From 66-474 sp044464225 (lineage in GTDB: Bacteria; Pseudomonadota; Gammaproteobacteria; Xanthomonadales; Rhodanobacteraceae), in the NCBI GenBank assembly GCA_044464225.1, contig JBIQLN010000015.1, forward strand, positions 17,618 through 81,617: 64,000 bases of DNA. The letters are read 5' to 3'. Every line of letters starts with the position of its first letter. Position 1 is the first letter of the stretch. Below the pieces are notes generated by a model. That model saw only the letters and a program-made list of their open reading frames with translations, was not told where the DNA came from and did no database searches. The position numbers were made by a program, and so were the translations under genes. Shown here one piece after another: positions 45,878 to 54,857 of this stretch.

Positions 45878-47208
45878 GGCTGCGTCGGCTCGGCCGCCTG
45901 CGGGACCAGCAGTTGCTCGATCGCCCGGGCCGCGCTGGCCGCGGCGCCGCCGCCGGTGTGCAGTGCGAGGTGCATGCGTTCGAATTCATGCAACAGTTCG
46001 TCGCGTCGGCTGCCGTCGCGGAACAGTTCCAGGATCGCCTCGGCGAGGCGTTCGGGCGTGCAGTCGCGCTGCATCAATTCGAGGACGAGCGTCTGGCCGG
46101 CCAACACGTTCGGCAGCGAATAGACATCCGTCTTCAACATGCCTAGTCCCTTCACCACGGCGTGCGTGAACGGCGCGATGCGGTAGCCGACGACCATCGG
46201 ACGCTTCGCAAGCATGGCTTCCAGTGCGGCGGTGCCGGAAGCCAGCAGCACCACGTCTGCCGCCACCATGGCGCGGTGGGCCTGGCCGTCGAGAAGCACG
46301 AAACCCGGAATACCGCGTTCGCGACTCGGAGACGAACCCGGGTCGATTCCCCGCGCTTTCGTGCTGGCCTCGACGGAAGGTCCCGATGCGTTGCCGCTCG
46401 GCGTGCTTGCTGCGGTGGCGCGTGCCGGGGGCCCGATCCCGGGCCCCGATGCCAGCAGCAACTTCTCGAGCTCTCCGCGGCACCGCGCATTTGCCGCCGG
46501 GACCACCACCTGCAGGCCGGGCATCCGTGAGGCGACGCGCTGCGCGGCTTCCAGGAAAATTCCGCCCAGCCGCCGGATTTCCGAAAGGCGGCTGCCGGGC
46601 AGCACGGCGAGGACCGGCGCCTCGGGGTCGAGGCCGATCTCCCTGCGCGCGGCATCCCGGTCCGGTCCGAGTGCAAAACGGTCCGCCAGCGGGTGGCCGA
46701 CGAAGCGGGCGTCGACACCGTACTTTGCGTAAATCGCGGGCTCCATCGGGAACAGGCACAGCACCCGGTCGGCGGACTCGCCGATCTTCCGCGCGCGATT
46801 TTCGCGCCAGGCCCAGATCGAGGGACTGACGTAGTGCACGGTTCGGACCCCCGCCTGCTTGAGCTTCTTTTCGAGGCCGAGGTTGAAATCCGGCGCATCG
46901 ATGCCGATGAAGACGTCCGGTTTCAATGCGGTCAGCCGTTTTGCCAGCGAAGCGCGCAGGCGCAGCAGGCGGGGCAGGTGGCGCAGCACTTCGGCCAGAC
47001 CCATGACGGAAAGTTCGGCGATGTCGTGCCAAGCGTCGAAACCGGCCGCGCGCATGCGCGGGCCGCCCACGCCGACGAAACGCGCGTCCGGGAATCTGGC
47101 GCGCAGGGCTTCGATCAGATCGGCACCGAGTTGGTCGCCGGAGTCCTCGCCCGCGACCAACGCGATGACGGGGTTCGGCGCTCGGGACTCGGGACTCGAT
47201 AGGGACAT
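45874..47208 (-). CDS. lpxB: Lipid-A-disaccharide synthase (with a ~50-residue insertion)
   Basis: Glycosyltransferase of 444 residues that joins UDP-diacylglucosamine and lipid X at the inner membrane. Typical blocks: IALVAGEDSGDQLGADLIEA, AELSVMGLAEVLRHLPRLLR, DAPDFNLGLEKKLKQAG, HYVSPSIWAWRENRARKIGE, VLPGSRLSEIRRLGGIFLEA, ASGTAALEAMLAKRPMVVGY and LPNVLAGQ. Residues about 251-299 (46311-46456) are a Pro/Ser/Gly/Arg-rich insertion, between LEKLLLASG and FVLLDGQAHRAMVAA, absent from the usual about 380-residue protein. ATG 47208 is taken as start. It overlaps or abuts the sulfatase-like gene. The usual partner lpxA lies 176 bp upstream. Confidence 0.94.
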   Translation of the reverse strand: MSLSSPESRAPNPVIALVAGEDSGDQLGADLIEALRARFPDARFVGVGGPRMRAAGFDAWHDIAELSVMGLAEVLRHLPRLLRLRASLAKRLTALKPDVFIGIDAPDFNLGLEKKLKQAGVRTVHYVSPSIWAWRENRARKIGESADRVLCLFPMEPAIYAKYGVDARFVGHPLADRFALGPDRDAARREIGLDPEAPVLAVLPGSRLSEIRRLGGIFLEAAQRVASRMPGLQVVVPAANARCRGELEKLLLASGPGIGPPARATAASTPSGNASGPSVEASTKARGIDPGSSPSRERGIPGFVLLDGQAHRAMVAADVVLLASGTAALEAMLAKRPMVVGYRIAPFTHAVVKGLGMLKTDVYSLPNVLAGQTLVLELMQRDCTPERLAEAILELFRDGSRRDELLHEFERMHLALHTGGGAAASAARAIEQLLVPQAAEPTQP

Positions 47209-47384
47209 GCGGTTCTTGTCGCCGGTTTCGCAGGGGTGGAACCAGCGTCGTCAGGATATTCGCTGCGTGTGCAGCCGCGGTTGCGCATTGTAGAAGCAAA
47301 GACGCGGATTGCCGGGCAGGTTTTTCCCGCCGCCGCCGGGCGCGACGCGACCGCGACGCTTTTCCGGATTCGGAAGCCCGGGCT

Positions 47385-48161
47385 TTACCTCACCAGCGAG
47401 CGTTCGCTGCGATCGATGAAATCGCGGAACGCACGTATGTCTTCGCTGGTCCCGGCCTGTTCGGCGAGGACGGCGCGGGCTTCCTCCAGCGTCTTGTGCG
47501 ACATGTAAAGCGTGCGGTAGGCACGCTTGATGGCGGCAATCCGCCCGGCATCGAAGCCGCGGCGCTTCAAGCCTTCGGCGTTGACGCCGCGTGGCACCGC
47601 GAACTGGCCGGCGACGTAGATGAAGGGCGGCACGTCGCGGTTGATCGCCGAGAACATCGCGGCGAACGCGTGCGCGCCGATCTTGCAGAACTGGTGCACG
47701 CCGGCGAAACCGCCCAATACCACATGGTCGCCGACTTCGACATGGCCGGCCAGCGTGGCATTGTTGGCGAGCACGGTATGGCTGCCGACGATGCAGTCGT
47801 GGGCCACGTGCACGTAGGCCATGATCCAGTTGTCGTCACCGATGCGGGTGGCGCCGCCGCCTTCGGCCGTACCGCGATTGATGGTGACGAACTCGTGGAA
47901 GGTGTTGCCGTCGCCGATCTCCAGCCGGCTGCGTTCGCCATGGTATTTCTTGTCCTGCGGATTGCCGCCGATCGATGCATAGGCGCCAATTTGGTTGTTC
48001 TTTCCGATGCGGGTCGGCCCCTGGATCAGCGCATGCGCATCGATCCGGCAACCGGTGCCGATTTCGACGTCCGCGCCGATAACGGTCAGCGGTCCGACCG
48101 TTACATCGTCGGCGAGCTTTGCGCCCGCGTCGATGATCGCGCTCGGATGGATCGTGCTCAC
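47385..48161 (-). CDS. lpxA: UDP-N-acetylglucosamine O-acyltransferase
   Basis: Cytoplasmic enzyme of 258 residues, first step of lipid A synthesis: it adds 3-hydroxyacyl from ACP to UDP-GlcNAc. The N-terminal half is hexapeptide repeats forming a left-handed beta-helix (IHPSAIIDAGAKLADDVTVG, IGKNNQIGAYASIGGNPQDK), with catalytic His121 in YVHVAHDCIVG and the C-terminal helical cap NAEGLKRRGFDAGRIAAIK. The start is GTG at 48161, overlapping the fabZ stop by 4 bp (GTGA), so the two are translationally coupled. Size matches E. coli LpxA (262). Confidence 0.96.
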   Translation of the reverse strand: MSTIHPSAIIDAGAKLADDVTVGPLTVIGADVEIGTGCRIDAHALIQGPTRIGKNNQIGAYASIGGNPQDKKYHGERSRLEIGDGNTFHEFVTINRGTAEGGGATRIGDDNWIMAYVHVAHDCIVGSHTVLANNATLAGHVEVGDHVVLGGFAGVHQFCKIGAHAFAAMFSAINRDVPPFIYVAGQFAVPRGVNAEGLKRRGFDAGRIAAIKRAYRTLYMSHKTLEEARAVLAEQAGTSEDIRAFRDFIDRSERSLVR

Positions 48162-48625
48162 CGCGTGGTTTCCGCGCACATCAGTTCGCAGGTCGCCGCG
48201 TCCGCGCCGTCCACGCGGGCGCAAGCCGTGAAGATGCCCATGCCGCGGATCAGGCGTTTCAGCTTCACTTCCAGCCGCAACTGGTCGCCCGGCACGACGG
48301 GCCTCAGGAAGCGGGCGTTGTCGACCTTGGCGAGATAGAAGATGCGGTCGTCCTTCTCCGCCATCGTGCCCGACAATCCGATCAGCAGGCCCGACGCCTG
48401 CGCGAGCGCCTCGACGATCAATACGCCCGGCATCACCGGATGGCCCGGGAAATGCCCCGTGAAGAACGGCTCGTTGATCGTCACGTTCTTGATCGCGACG
48501 ATCCTTTGCCCCGGCTCCAGCTCCACCACCCGGTCGACCAGAAGGAACGGATACCGGTGCGGCAGGATGGCCGCGATCTGCTCCGCGTCGACGGGCAGGT
48601 TCACGGGAGCGGTGGTGGGGTTCAT
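48158..48625 (-). CDS. fabZ: 3-hydroxyacyl-[ACP] dehydratase
   Basis: Hot-dog-fold dehydratase of 155 residues in fatty acid elongation. ILPHRYPFLLVDRVVELEPG is the entry signature; FFTGHFPGHPVMPGVLIVEA gives catalytic His58 and Glu72. ATG at 48625 overlaps the lpxD stop (TGATG) and its stop overlaps lpxA (GTGA), so lpxD-fabZ-lpxA is a coupled unit as in other proteobacteria; this gene links fatty-acid supply to lipid A. An in-frame TTG 3 nt upstream is a less likely start. Confidence 0.96.
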   Translation of the reverse strand: MNPTTAPVNLPVDAEQIAAILPHRYPFLLVDRVVELEPGQRIVAIKNVTINEPFFTGHFPGHPVMPGVLIVEALAQASGLLIGLSGTMAEKDDRIFYLAKVDNARFLRPVVPGDQLRLEVKLKRLIRGMGIFTACARVDGADAATCELMCAETTR

Positions 48626-49671
48626 CAATGGCGTTCCTTGATCAGCGTTTCGATTTGTTTTTCGAGTGCCGCGATGCGGCGCGCCATGCCGTCGAGCTGG
48701 CGCATGCGCGCGGCGTTGCGGCGCCAGGCACGGTTTTCCTCGACCGGCGCACCGGAAGAATACACGCCGGGCTCACGGATGGAATGGGTCACGAGTGTTC
48801 TCGCCGTGATGGTAACGCCGTCGGCGACCTCGAGGTGCCCGAGCACGCCGGCGCCACCTCCGATCAGGCAATTGCGGCCGATGATGGCACTGCCTGCCAC
48901 CGCGGCGCAGCCCGCCAGCGCGCTGTGCGCACCGATGCGGACGTTGTGCGCGATCTGGATCAGGTTGTCGAGCCGGACGTCGTCTTCGAGCACGGTGTCT
49001 TCCAGCGCGCCACGATCGATCGTGGTATTGGCGCCGATTTCACAGTCGTCGCCGACGCGCACGCCACCAAGTTGAGGCACCTTGACCCATCCGTCCTCGC
49101 CGCGCGCAAGGCCGAAGCCATCGGCGCCCAGTACCGCGCCCGCGTGGATCAGCACGCGCCTGCCCAACGTCACGTGCGTGACCAGCGTGACGTGCGCGGC
49201 GAGATGCGATTGCGCGCCGACGGTGCAATCCCGCCCGATCATGCAGCCCGGACCAAGACGCGCGCCCGCTTCGATGACAGTGCCCGCTTCCACCACGCAG
49301 TGCGGACCGATGCTTGCGGAAGGATCGACCTTCGCACCATCCGCGATGACCGCGCTCGGGTGGATGCCGGGCGACGCGATGTACGCATGTTCGAACAGCG
49401 CGGCGATGCGTGCGTAGGCGAGGTAGGGATCCTCGGCGATCAGCATCGGCACCGGACAGGCGTCCGCGTGTTCGCCGCGCAACACGACCACGCCCGCGGC
49501 GCTCTGGGCCAGATCGGCCACGTAGCGGGGATTGGCGAGGAACGCCAGCTGATCGGACCGGGCGCGCGCCAGGGGCGCGACGCCGCGAATCACGCGCGAC
49601 GTGTCACCGCGCACTTCCAGTCCGAAGCGGCGCGCCAGTTCGTCGATGCGATAGCCGGTTGATCGTTCCAT
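48625..49671 (-). CDS. lpxD: UDP-3-O-(3-hydroxyacyl)glucosamine N-acyltransferase
   Basis: Third enzyme of lipid A synthesis, 348 residues. An N-terminal uridine-binding domain (about 1-100, YRIDELARRFGLEVRGDTSR to FLANPRYVADLAQSAAGVVV) is followed by hexapeptide repeats (SPGIHPSAVIADGAKVDPSA onward) and a C-terminal helix (MRQLDGMARRIAALEKQIET). GADGFGLARGEDGWVKVPQL and LDNLIQIAHNVRIGAHSALA (catalytic His) are diagnostic. AGGGG lies before ATG 49671. In the usual order a skp/ompH gene would stand between this and bamA; here only a 200-bp gap with a hairpin is present. Confidence 0.95.
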   Translation of the reverse strand: MERSTGYRIDELARRFGLEVRGDTSRVIRGVAPLARARSDQLAFLANPRYVADLAQSAAGVVVLRGEHADACPVPMLIAEDPYLAYARIAALFEHAYIASPGIHPSAVIADGAKVDPSASIGPHCVVEAGTVIEAGARLGPGCMIGRDCTVGAQSHLAAHVTLVTHVTLGRRVLIHAGAVLGADGFGLARGEDGWVKVPQLGGVRVGDDCEIGANTTIDRGALEDTVLEDDVRLDNLIQIAHNVRIGAHSALAGCAAVAGSAIIGRNCLIGGGAGVLGHLEVADGVTITARTLVTHSIREPGVYSSGAPVEENRAWRRNAARMRQLDGMARRIAALEKQIETLIKERH

Positions 49672-49786
49672 CCGCCCCTGGGCTTGCGAGGATTCAAGGG
49701 CGCGCGCATGGAATGCCTGCACGTGCCGCGCCTGAATTGTACCCACGCACGCGCCGTTCCAGCCCTTCGGGTGAGGGGAGCGATCA

Positions 49787-49807
49787 GGCCATTGCGTTGC
49801 AATGGCC
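49787..49807 (-). terminator. Hairpin in the bamA-lpxD gap
   Basis: GGCCATTGC (49787-49795) and GCAATGGCC (49799-49807) form a perfect 9-bp stem with a 3-nt loop, about 65 nt past the bamA stop on the transcribed strand. No T-run follows. It may end or trim the bamA transcript; it occupies the place where skp/ompH is normally found. Confidence 0.45.
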
Positions 49808-49871
49808 TTCGGGGTCGTGGGTTGTGATGTTCCTGTTTCGCGTCGAGCCGGGCTCAAGCACGGCTGCAGGG

Positions 49872-52283
49872 CTAGAACGTTCGGCCGAAGTAGAACTGCA
49901 ACCGCTCCTCGAACGGCTTGTCTTCCGGCTTGTCGCGGACCGGCTGCGCCAGGTTGATCACGATCGGTCCGACGGGCGCGATCCATTGCAACGAGATGCC
50001 CACCGACGCGCGCAGGTCCGAGGCGTTGAAGTCCCCGTAGCCCGCAAACACGTTGCCCACGTCGGCGAACAGCGAAATGCGCGCCTTCGGGTTGTCCTTG
50101 AAGAACGGCAGCACCAGCTCGCCGCTGCCCAGCACCTTGAAGGCGCCGCCGACGGGTTGCGGGCGGAAGTAGGCGCCGCCGGAGCAGGTTCCGTCGATCG
50201 AGATGGCGGTCGGATCGGCCTTGCCGTCCGCGCCGATCAGCCCGGAGCAGATGCGGGGCCCCAGGGTGTTGTCCTCGAAGCCGCGTACGTCGCGCACGCC
50301 GCCGGCGTAGTAGTTCTGGAAAAACGGGAACGACATGGTGCGGATGTTGCCCTGGCTGTCGGCGTACTGCACCGACACGTCCTTGGAATACGCCTTGCCA
50401 TAGCCGAGGGTGCCCGAGACGTGGCCGGTGAAGCCGAACGGCAGCGGGAAATAATCGCTGGTGGAGAGCGTCAGCTTGTAGTACGGGACCGTGCCGCCCG
50501 GCAGCCCGATTTCCGCGCTGACCTGTTGCAGGCCACCGCGGGTGGGCTTGAAAAACTTGTTGAGCGTGTCGTGCGAGTAGGACAGCGTCAGTGGCGTCTC
50601 GTGGATGGTGTAGTGGCCGATCTTGTAGATCTGATCGAAGAACACCTGCGGCGTGAAACCCGGAATCAGGTCCAGCTTGGTCTTGTTGACGCCGATGCCG
50701 GCGTTGATGCTGTCGGTTTCGCTGATCGGGAAGCTCAGGTACGTCGAGAACGAGTCGGTGTCGGAAAGGTAGGATGCGATGTTCTGTTCGGCCTGGTTCA
50801 ACTTCAACACGCTGGCGCTGTAGCCGATGCCGATGCCGCTGTCGGTGAGGTAGGGGTCGAAGAACGAAACCTGGTACTGCTTGAGGAAAAGGCTCTTCTG
50901 GAACGTTGCCGACACGCGGTTGCCGGTGCCGAGGAAATTGTTGTTGGAAATCGAGGTCGAGAGGATGATGCCGGACACCTGCGAGTAGCCGACGCCGAAC
51001 TGGAATTGCCCGGACGATTCCTCGGTGACCTTGACGTTCAGGTCAACTTCGTCGGTCGTGCCCGGAACCTTCACCGTGTCGATGTTGACATCCCTGAAGA
51101 AGCCGAGGCGCTGCAGGCGCACCTTGGAACGATCGATCGCGGCCTGCGAGTACCACGCGCCCTCGAACTGGCGCATTTCGCGACGCAGGACCTGGTCCTG
51201 GGTACTCGTGTTGCCCTTGAAGTTGATGCGGCGAACGTACACCCGGGGACCCGGGTCGATGTAGAAGGTCAGGTCGACCGTGTGGTTTTTTTCGTCCACC
51301 TTCGGAATCGGCGACACCTTGGCGAATGCATAACCGATGTTCGACAGCACGTCGGTGATCGCATCCGAGGAAAGCTCGATGCTGTGGCGGTCGAAGATTT
51401 CACCCGGCTTGATGCGCAGCACCTTGCGCAGGGCATCCTCGGGCAGGATCAGCGTGCCGAGCAGGTGGATGTCGGAGATGTTGTAGATCTCGCCTTCGTG
51501 GATGGCGGCGGCGATGTAGATGTCGCGCTTGTCGGGGCTGATCGTGACCTGCGCCGAGCTGATGTCGAAGTCGGCGTAGCCGCGGTCGAGGTAATACGAC
51601 GAAAGCTTGGTCAGGTCGCCGGAGAGCTTTTCTCGCGAGTACTGGTCGTTGTTGGAATACCACGACGTCCAATTGGGGGTGCCCGATTCCCAGTCGTCGC
51701 GGATCTGCTCGTCGGTGAAGGCCTGGTTGCCGACGATGTTGATTTCCTGGATCTTCGCGGCCTTGCCTTCGTGGATTTCGATATCGATGGCGACGCGGTT
51801 GCGGTCGAGGTTGGTCACGTGCGGATCGACCGTGACGTTGTACTTGCCGCGATCGTTGTACTGCGCGATCAGCTGCTGGCGCATCTGGTCGAGGGTGAGG
51901 CGGTCGAAGGTCTGGCCTTCGGCCAGGCCCGCCGACTTCAGGCCCTTCATCAACTGGTCGGTCTTGATGTCCTTGTTGCCGCGCACGGTGAGGCTGGCAA
52001 TGGACGGGCGCTCGGTGACCTTGACGATCAGGATGCTGCCCTGGCGCTCCAGCTCGACATTGTTGAAGAAGCCGGTCTTGAACAGGTCCTGGATGGCCTT
52101 CTGCGCGGTGGCGTCGGTCATCGTCTGCCCGGGCTCGATGGGCAGGTAGCTCAGCACCGTGCCGGCTGCGATGCGTTGCAGCCCCTCGATGCGGATGTCG
52201 CTGACGGTGAAGGGCTGGAAGGCATACGCCGCCACGGGTGCGGAGAGGGCGGCGAACAGGATCAGTGCGGCGACTCGCTTCAT
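49872..52283 (-). CDS. bamA: Outer membrane protein assembly factor BamA
   Basis: Core of the beta-barrel assembly machine, 803 residues. A signal peptide (VAALILFAALSAPVAAYAFQ) is followed by five POTRA domains (about 25-430; FTVSDIRIEGLQRIAAGTVL, VTERPSIASLTVRGNKDIKT, GDPRVYVRRINFKGNTSTQD-like third-to-fifth units) and the 16-strand surface-antigen barrel ending YFGRTF with a terminal phenylalanine. VRGFEDNTLGPR is the lid-loop motif (VRGF). The start is ATG 52283. It follows rseP on the same strand and works with periplasmic chaperones; the usual downstream chaperone gene skp is missing here. Confidence 0.97.
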   Translation of the reverse strand: MKRVAALILFAALSAPVAAYAFQPFTVSDIRIEGLQRIAAGTVLSYLPIEPGQTMTDATAQKAIQDLFKTGFFNNVELERQGSILIVKVTERPSIASLTVRGNKDIKTDQLMKGLKSAGLAEGQTFDRLTLDQMRQQLIAQYNDRGKYNVTVDPHVTNLDRNRVAIDIEIHEGKAAKIQEINIVGNQAFTDEQIRDDWESGTPNWTSWYSNNDQYSREKLSGDLTKLSSYYLDRGYADFDISSAQVTISPDKRDIYIAAAIHEGEIYNISDIHLLGTLILPEDALRKVLRIKPGEIFDRHSIELSSDAITDVLSNIGYAFAKVSPIPKVDEKNHTVDLTFYIDPGPRVYVRRINFKGNTSTQDQVLRREMRQFEGAWYSQAAIDRSKVRLQRLGFFRDVNIDTVKVPGTTDEVDLNVKVTEESSGQFQFGVGYSQVSGIILSTSISNNNFLGTGNRVSATFQKSLFLKQYQVSFFDPYLTDSGIGIGYSASVLKLNQAEQNIASYLSDTDSFSTYLSFPISETDSINAGIGVNKTKLDLIPGFTPQVFFDQIYKIGHYTIHETPLTLSYSHDTLNKFFKPTRGGLQQVSAEIGLPGGTVPYYKLTLSTSDYFPLPFGFTGHVSGTLGYGKAYSKDVSVQYADSQGNIRTMSFPFFQNYYAGGVRDVRGFEDNTLGPRICSGLIGADGKADPTAISIDGTCSGGAYFRPQPVGGAFKVLGSGELVLPFFKDNPKARISLFADVGNVFAGYGDFNASDLRASVGISLQWIAPVGPIVINLAQPVRDKPEDKPFEERLQFYFGRTF

Positions 52284-52419
52284 CGTCGATTCCGGAAAGT
52301 CAGGATTTGCCACGCAAACCGTGCATCGTACAGGCGCGGTCGCGCACGGGAAAGCGGCGCGCCTCAGCCCGCACGCAAGGAAAGCCCCTGGCGGGTGGTG
52401 CAAGGCAGCCCGGACCTGC

Positions 52420-53784
52420 TCATGAGAGCACGCGCAGGATGTCGTTGTAGAACGCGAGGCCCATCAGCATCACCAGCAGCGCCATCCCCATGTATTGCCC
52501 GGCCGCCATCGCCCGCTCGGACAGCGGACTGCCCTTGACCAGCTCGATCAGGTAATAGAGCAGGTGGCCGCCGTCGAGGATCGGGATCGGCAGCAGGTTC
52601 ATGATGCCGAGGCTGAGCGAGATGATGCCGAGGAAGTACAGGAACCAGGCCGGTCCCATTTCAGCCGAGGTCTGTGCGTATTGCGCAATCGAGATCGGGC
52701 CCGACAGGTTCGAGAGCGAGGCCGAGCCGGTCAGCATGTGGCCCAGCATCTTTACGGTGGTGGCGGTGAGGTCCCACATCTGTTCGACGGCCGCGGGAAC
52801 CGCCGCGAGCGGACCGCGCCGCAGCACCGTGTCGTACGCCGCCGTGCCAGGTTTCGCGTAGATGCCGATGGCCCAGACTTCGCTGCCGTCGGGTTCGCGG
52901 GTGAGGCGGGGCTGCAGCGACACCGACATGCGGTGGCCGTCGCGCATCACCACCAGCGCCAGGGTGCGATCCGGACCGGCATCCTTGCGCGTGATGTCGG
53001 TCAACTGGTTCCAGTCGCCGATCGGGGTGCCGTTGATGCTGACGACCCGGTCGTCCGGCTTCAGGCCCGCGGCTTCGGCCGCGCCGCCTGGCGCCAGCTT
53101 GCCCACTACCGGCGGCAGGCTGCGCTGCAGCGGCATCATGCCGGTCTGCTCGACGATGGCCTGGTCGCTCGGGTGCGGCGGCAGCTTGTCGAAGTGCAGC
53201 ACGCGCGTCCGCACGTCGCCCGAAGGCGTGCGCACCTTCAGCGGCGTCGGCTGCCGCGTCTGCGCCGCGCCGGCGAGCGCGAGCCCCAGGTCGGTCCAGT
53301 TGGCAATCGCCTGGCCACCGACACTCAGCACGCGGTCGCCACGCTGCACGCCCGCCTGCGCGGCGAGATGGCTGACGTCACCGACCAGCGGCTGGAAATC
53401 GGGCTTGCCGATCACCAGCATCGCCCAGAACGCGGCGACTGCGAAGATCAGGTTGAAGCCGGGGCCGGCCAGCACGATCAGGATGCGCTGCCAGATCGGC
53501 TTGCCGGTGAATTCGCGCGGGCGGTCGGCAGGATCCACGTCGCCTTCGCGCGCGTCCAGCATCTTCACGTAGCCGCCCAGTGGAATCCATGCCACGCAAT
53601 ATTCGGTGCCGTCCTTGCCGTACCACGCCTTGATCGGCTTGCCGAAGCCGATGGAGAAACGCAGCACCTTCACGCCGCAGCGGCGCGCGACCCAGAAATG
53701 GCCGAACTCGTGGAAGGTCACCAGGATGCCCAGGGTGACGATCATCCACCACACCGAGCCAAGGATGTTGATCAAATCGCTCAT
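52420..53784 (-). CDS. rseP: Site-2 zinc protease RseP
   Basis: Intramembrane metalloprotease of 454 residues that cuts the anti-sigma factor RseA in the envelope stress response. HEFGH at residues 25-29 binds zinc, with the second ligand in IPILDGGHLLYYL near the C-terminus. Two PDZ domains lie between (about 110-210 and 215-300: GVQRGDRVLSVGGQAI, GLKPDDRVVSINGTPIGDWN). The start ATG 53784 matches the family. It is downstream of cdsA by 230 bp, a gap in which dxr would be expected, and upstream of bamA, its functional neighbour in outer-membrane quality control. Confidence 0.95.
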   Translation of the reverse strand: MSDLINILGSVWWMIVTLGILVTFHEFGHFWVARRCGVKVLRFSIGFGKPIKAWYGKDGTEYCVAWIPLGGYVKMLDAREGDVDPADRPREFTGKPIWQRILIVLAGPGFNLIFAVAAFWAMLVIGKPDFQPLVGDVSHLAAQAGVQRGDRVLSVGGQAIANWTDLGLALAGAAQTRQPTPLKVRTPSGDVRTRVLHFDKLPPHPSDQAIVEQTGMMPLQRSLPPVVGKLAPGGAAEAAGLKPDDRVVSINGTPIGDWNQLTDITRKDAGPDRTLALVVMRDGHRMSVSLQPRLTREPDGSEVWAIGIYAKPGTAAYDTVLRRGPLAAVPAAVEQMWDLTATTVKMLGHMLTGSASLSNLSGPISIAQYAQTSAEMGPAWFLYFLGIISLSLGIMNLLPIPILDGGHLLYYLIELVKGSPLSERAMAAGQYMGMALLVMLMGLAFYNDILRVLS

Positions 53785-54014
53785 GCCATGTTCGCGGAAA
53801 TTCCGGCGCTGCCCATGATACGGCACCCGGCCTGAAGGCCGGGGTGGCGGCCGTCACTCATCGACCGCGACGAACTGCCGCAAGTTCCGGAGCCGGTCTC
53901 GCGGAAGGCGGCGCCAACGAGGCCTTTCGGGTGGTGGGGCCGGACCGGTTCAGGGCTGCCCGTCTCCGTGGGCGGCTGCGATCGCGGGTGATTGCACCGT
54001 CGTGCCCACCGCGC

Positions 54015-54848
54015 CTACAACCCCAGCAGGAATTTCCCCAGCACGAAAATCGGCAGCGCCGCAACGATCGAATCCATGCGATCGAAGACGCCGCCGTGGC
54101 CGGGGAACAGTGCGCCGGAGTCCTTGATGCCGGCGTGGCGCTTCATCAGGCTCTCGAACAGATCGCCCACGATCGAGAACAGCACGGTCAACAGCGCCAG
54201 CGCCACGATCGCGGCGAGGCGATCGAGGGGCACGTCCAGCAACACGCCGCCGATGAGGCCGACGATGCCGGAGCAGACCAGCGCGCCATACACGCCTTCG
54301 CGGGTCTTGCCGGGGCTGATCACGGGCGCGAGTTTGCGGCGGCCCCAGCGGCGCCCCGCCGAATAGGCGCCGATGTCGGCGGCGACCACGACAAGCGCAA
54401 AGAACAGTACCCACCAATGGCCGTACCCGGTGTGCGGCTCGGCCATGTCGCCATGCATCACGACCACGGCGCACCACGCCGGCACCACGACGAACGCACC
54501 GGCCACGAGTTTGAGCAGCGCGTGGCCGGGGGTCGGGTCGGCGGCGAAGCGATGGCGGGTCAACCAGTACAAGGCCAGCAACCACCACACAAGGCCCGCC
54601 AACACCGGCAGCCACCACCACGGTGTCTTGCAGACCTGCCACAGCAGCCCGAACAGGACCGCATAGCCGAGCAACGACAGGATTCGCCACAGGCGGCCGT
54701 GCACGCCCGCCATGCGCGTCCATTCCCACATTCCCAGGAGGAAGACCAACCCCAGCAGCGACGCGAACACCGATGCCCGGGTCAGGAAAATCAAGGCCAC
54801 GATCAGTGGCGCGAGGACAAGGGCGGTAATGACGCGCTGTTTCAGCAT
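54015..54848 (-). CDS. cdsA: Phosphatidate cytidylyltransferase
   Basis: Integral membrane enzyme of 277 residues that makes CDP-diacylglycerol from phosphatidate and CTP for phospholipid synthesis. About eight helices are visible. The closing signature reads SPGKTREGVYGALV and DLFESLMKRHAGIKDSGALF followed by PGHGGVFDRMDS, matching the CDS signature with its metal-binding aspartates. ATG 54848 lies 9 bp after the uppS stop, so the genes are co-transcribed. The following gap to rseP contains no dxr. Confidence 0.95.
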   Translation of the reverse strand: MLKQRVITALVLAPLIVALIFLTRASVFASLLGLVFLLGMWEWTRMAGVHGRLWRILSLLGYAVLFGLLWQVCKTPWWWLPVLAGLVWWLLALYWLTRHRFAADPTPGHALLKLVAGAFVVVPAWCAVVVMHGDMAEPHTGYGHWWVLFFALVVVAADIGAYSAGRRWGRRKLAPVISPGKTREGVYGALVCSGIVGLIGGVLLDVPLDRLAAIVALALLTVLFSIVGDLFESLMKRHAGIKDSGALFPGHGGVFDRMDSIVAALPIFVLGKFLLGL

Positions 54849-54857
54849 CGGTGGCGG

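Noticed and set aside
49410..52538. Long open frame antisense to bamA
   Set aside because: No recognisable motifs and no start signal; BamA on the other strand is unambiguous.
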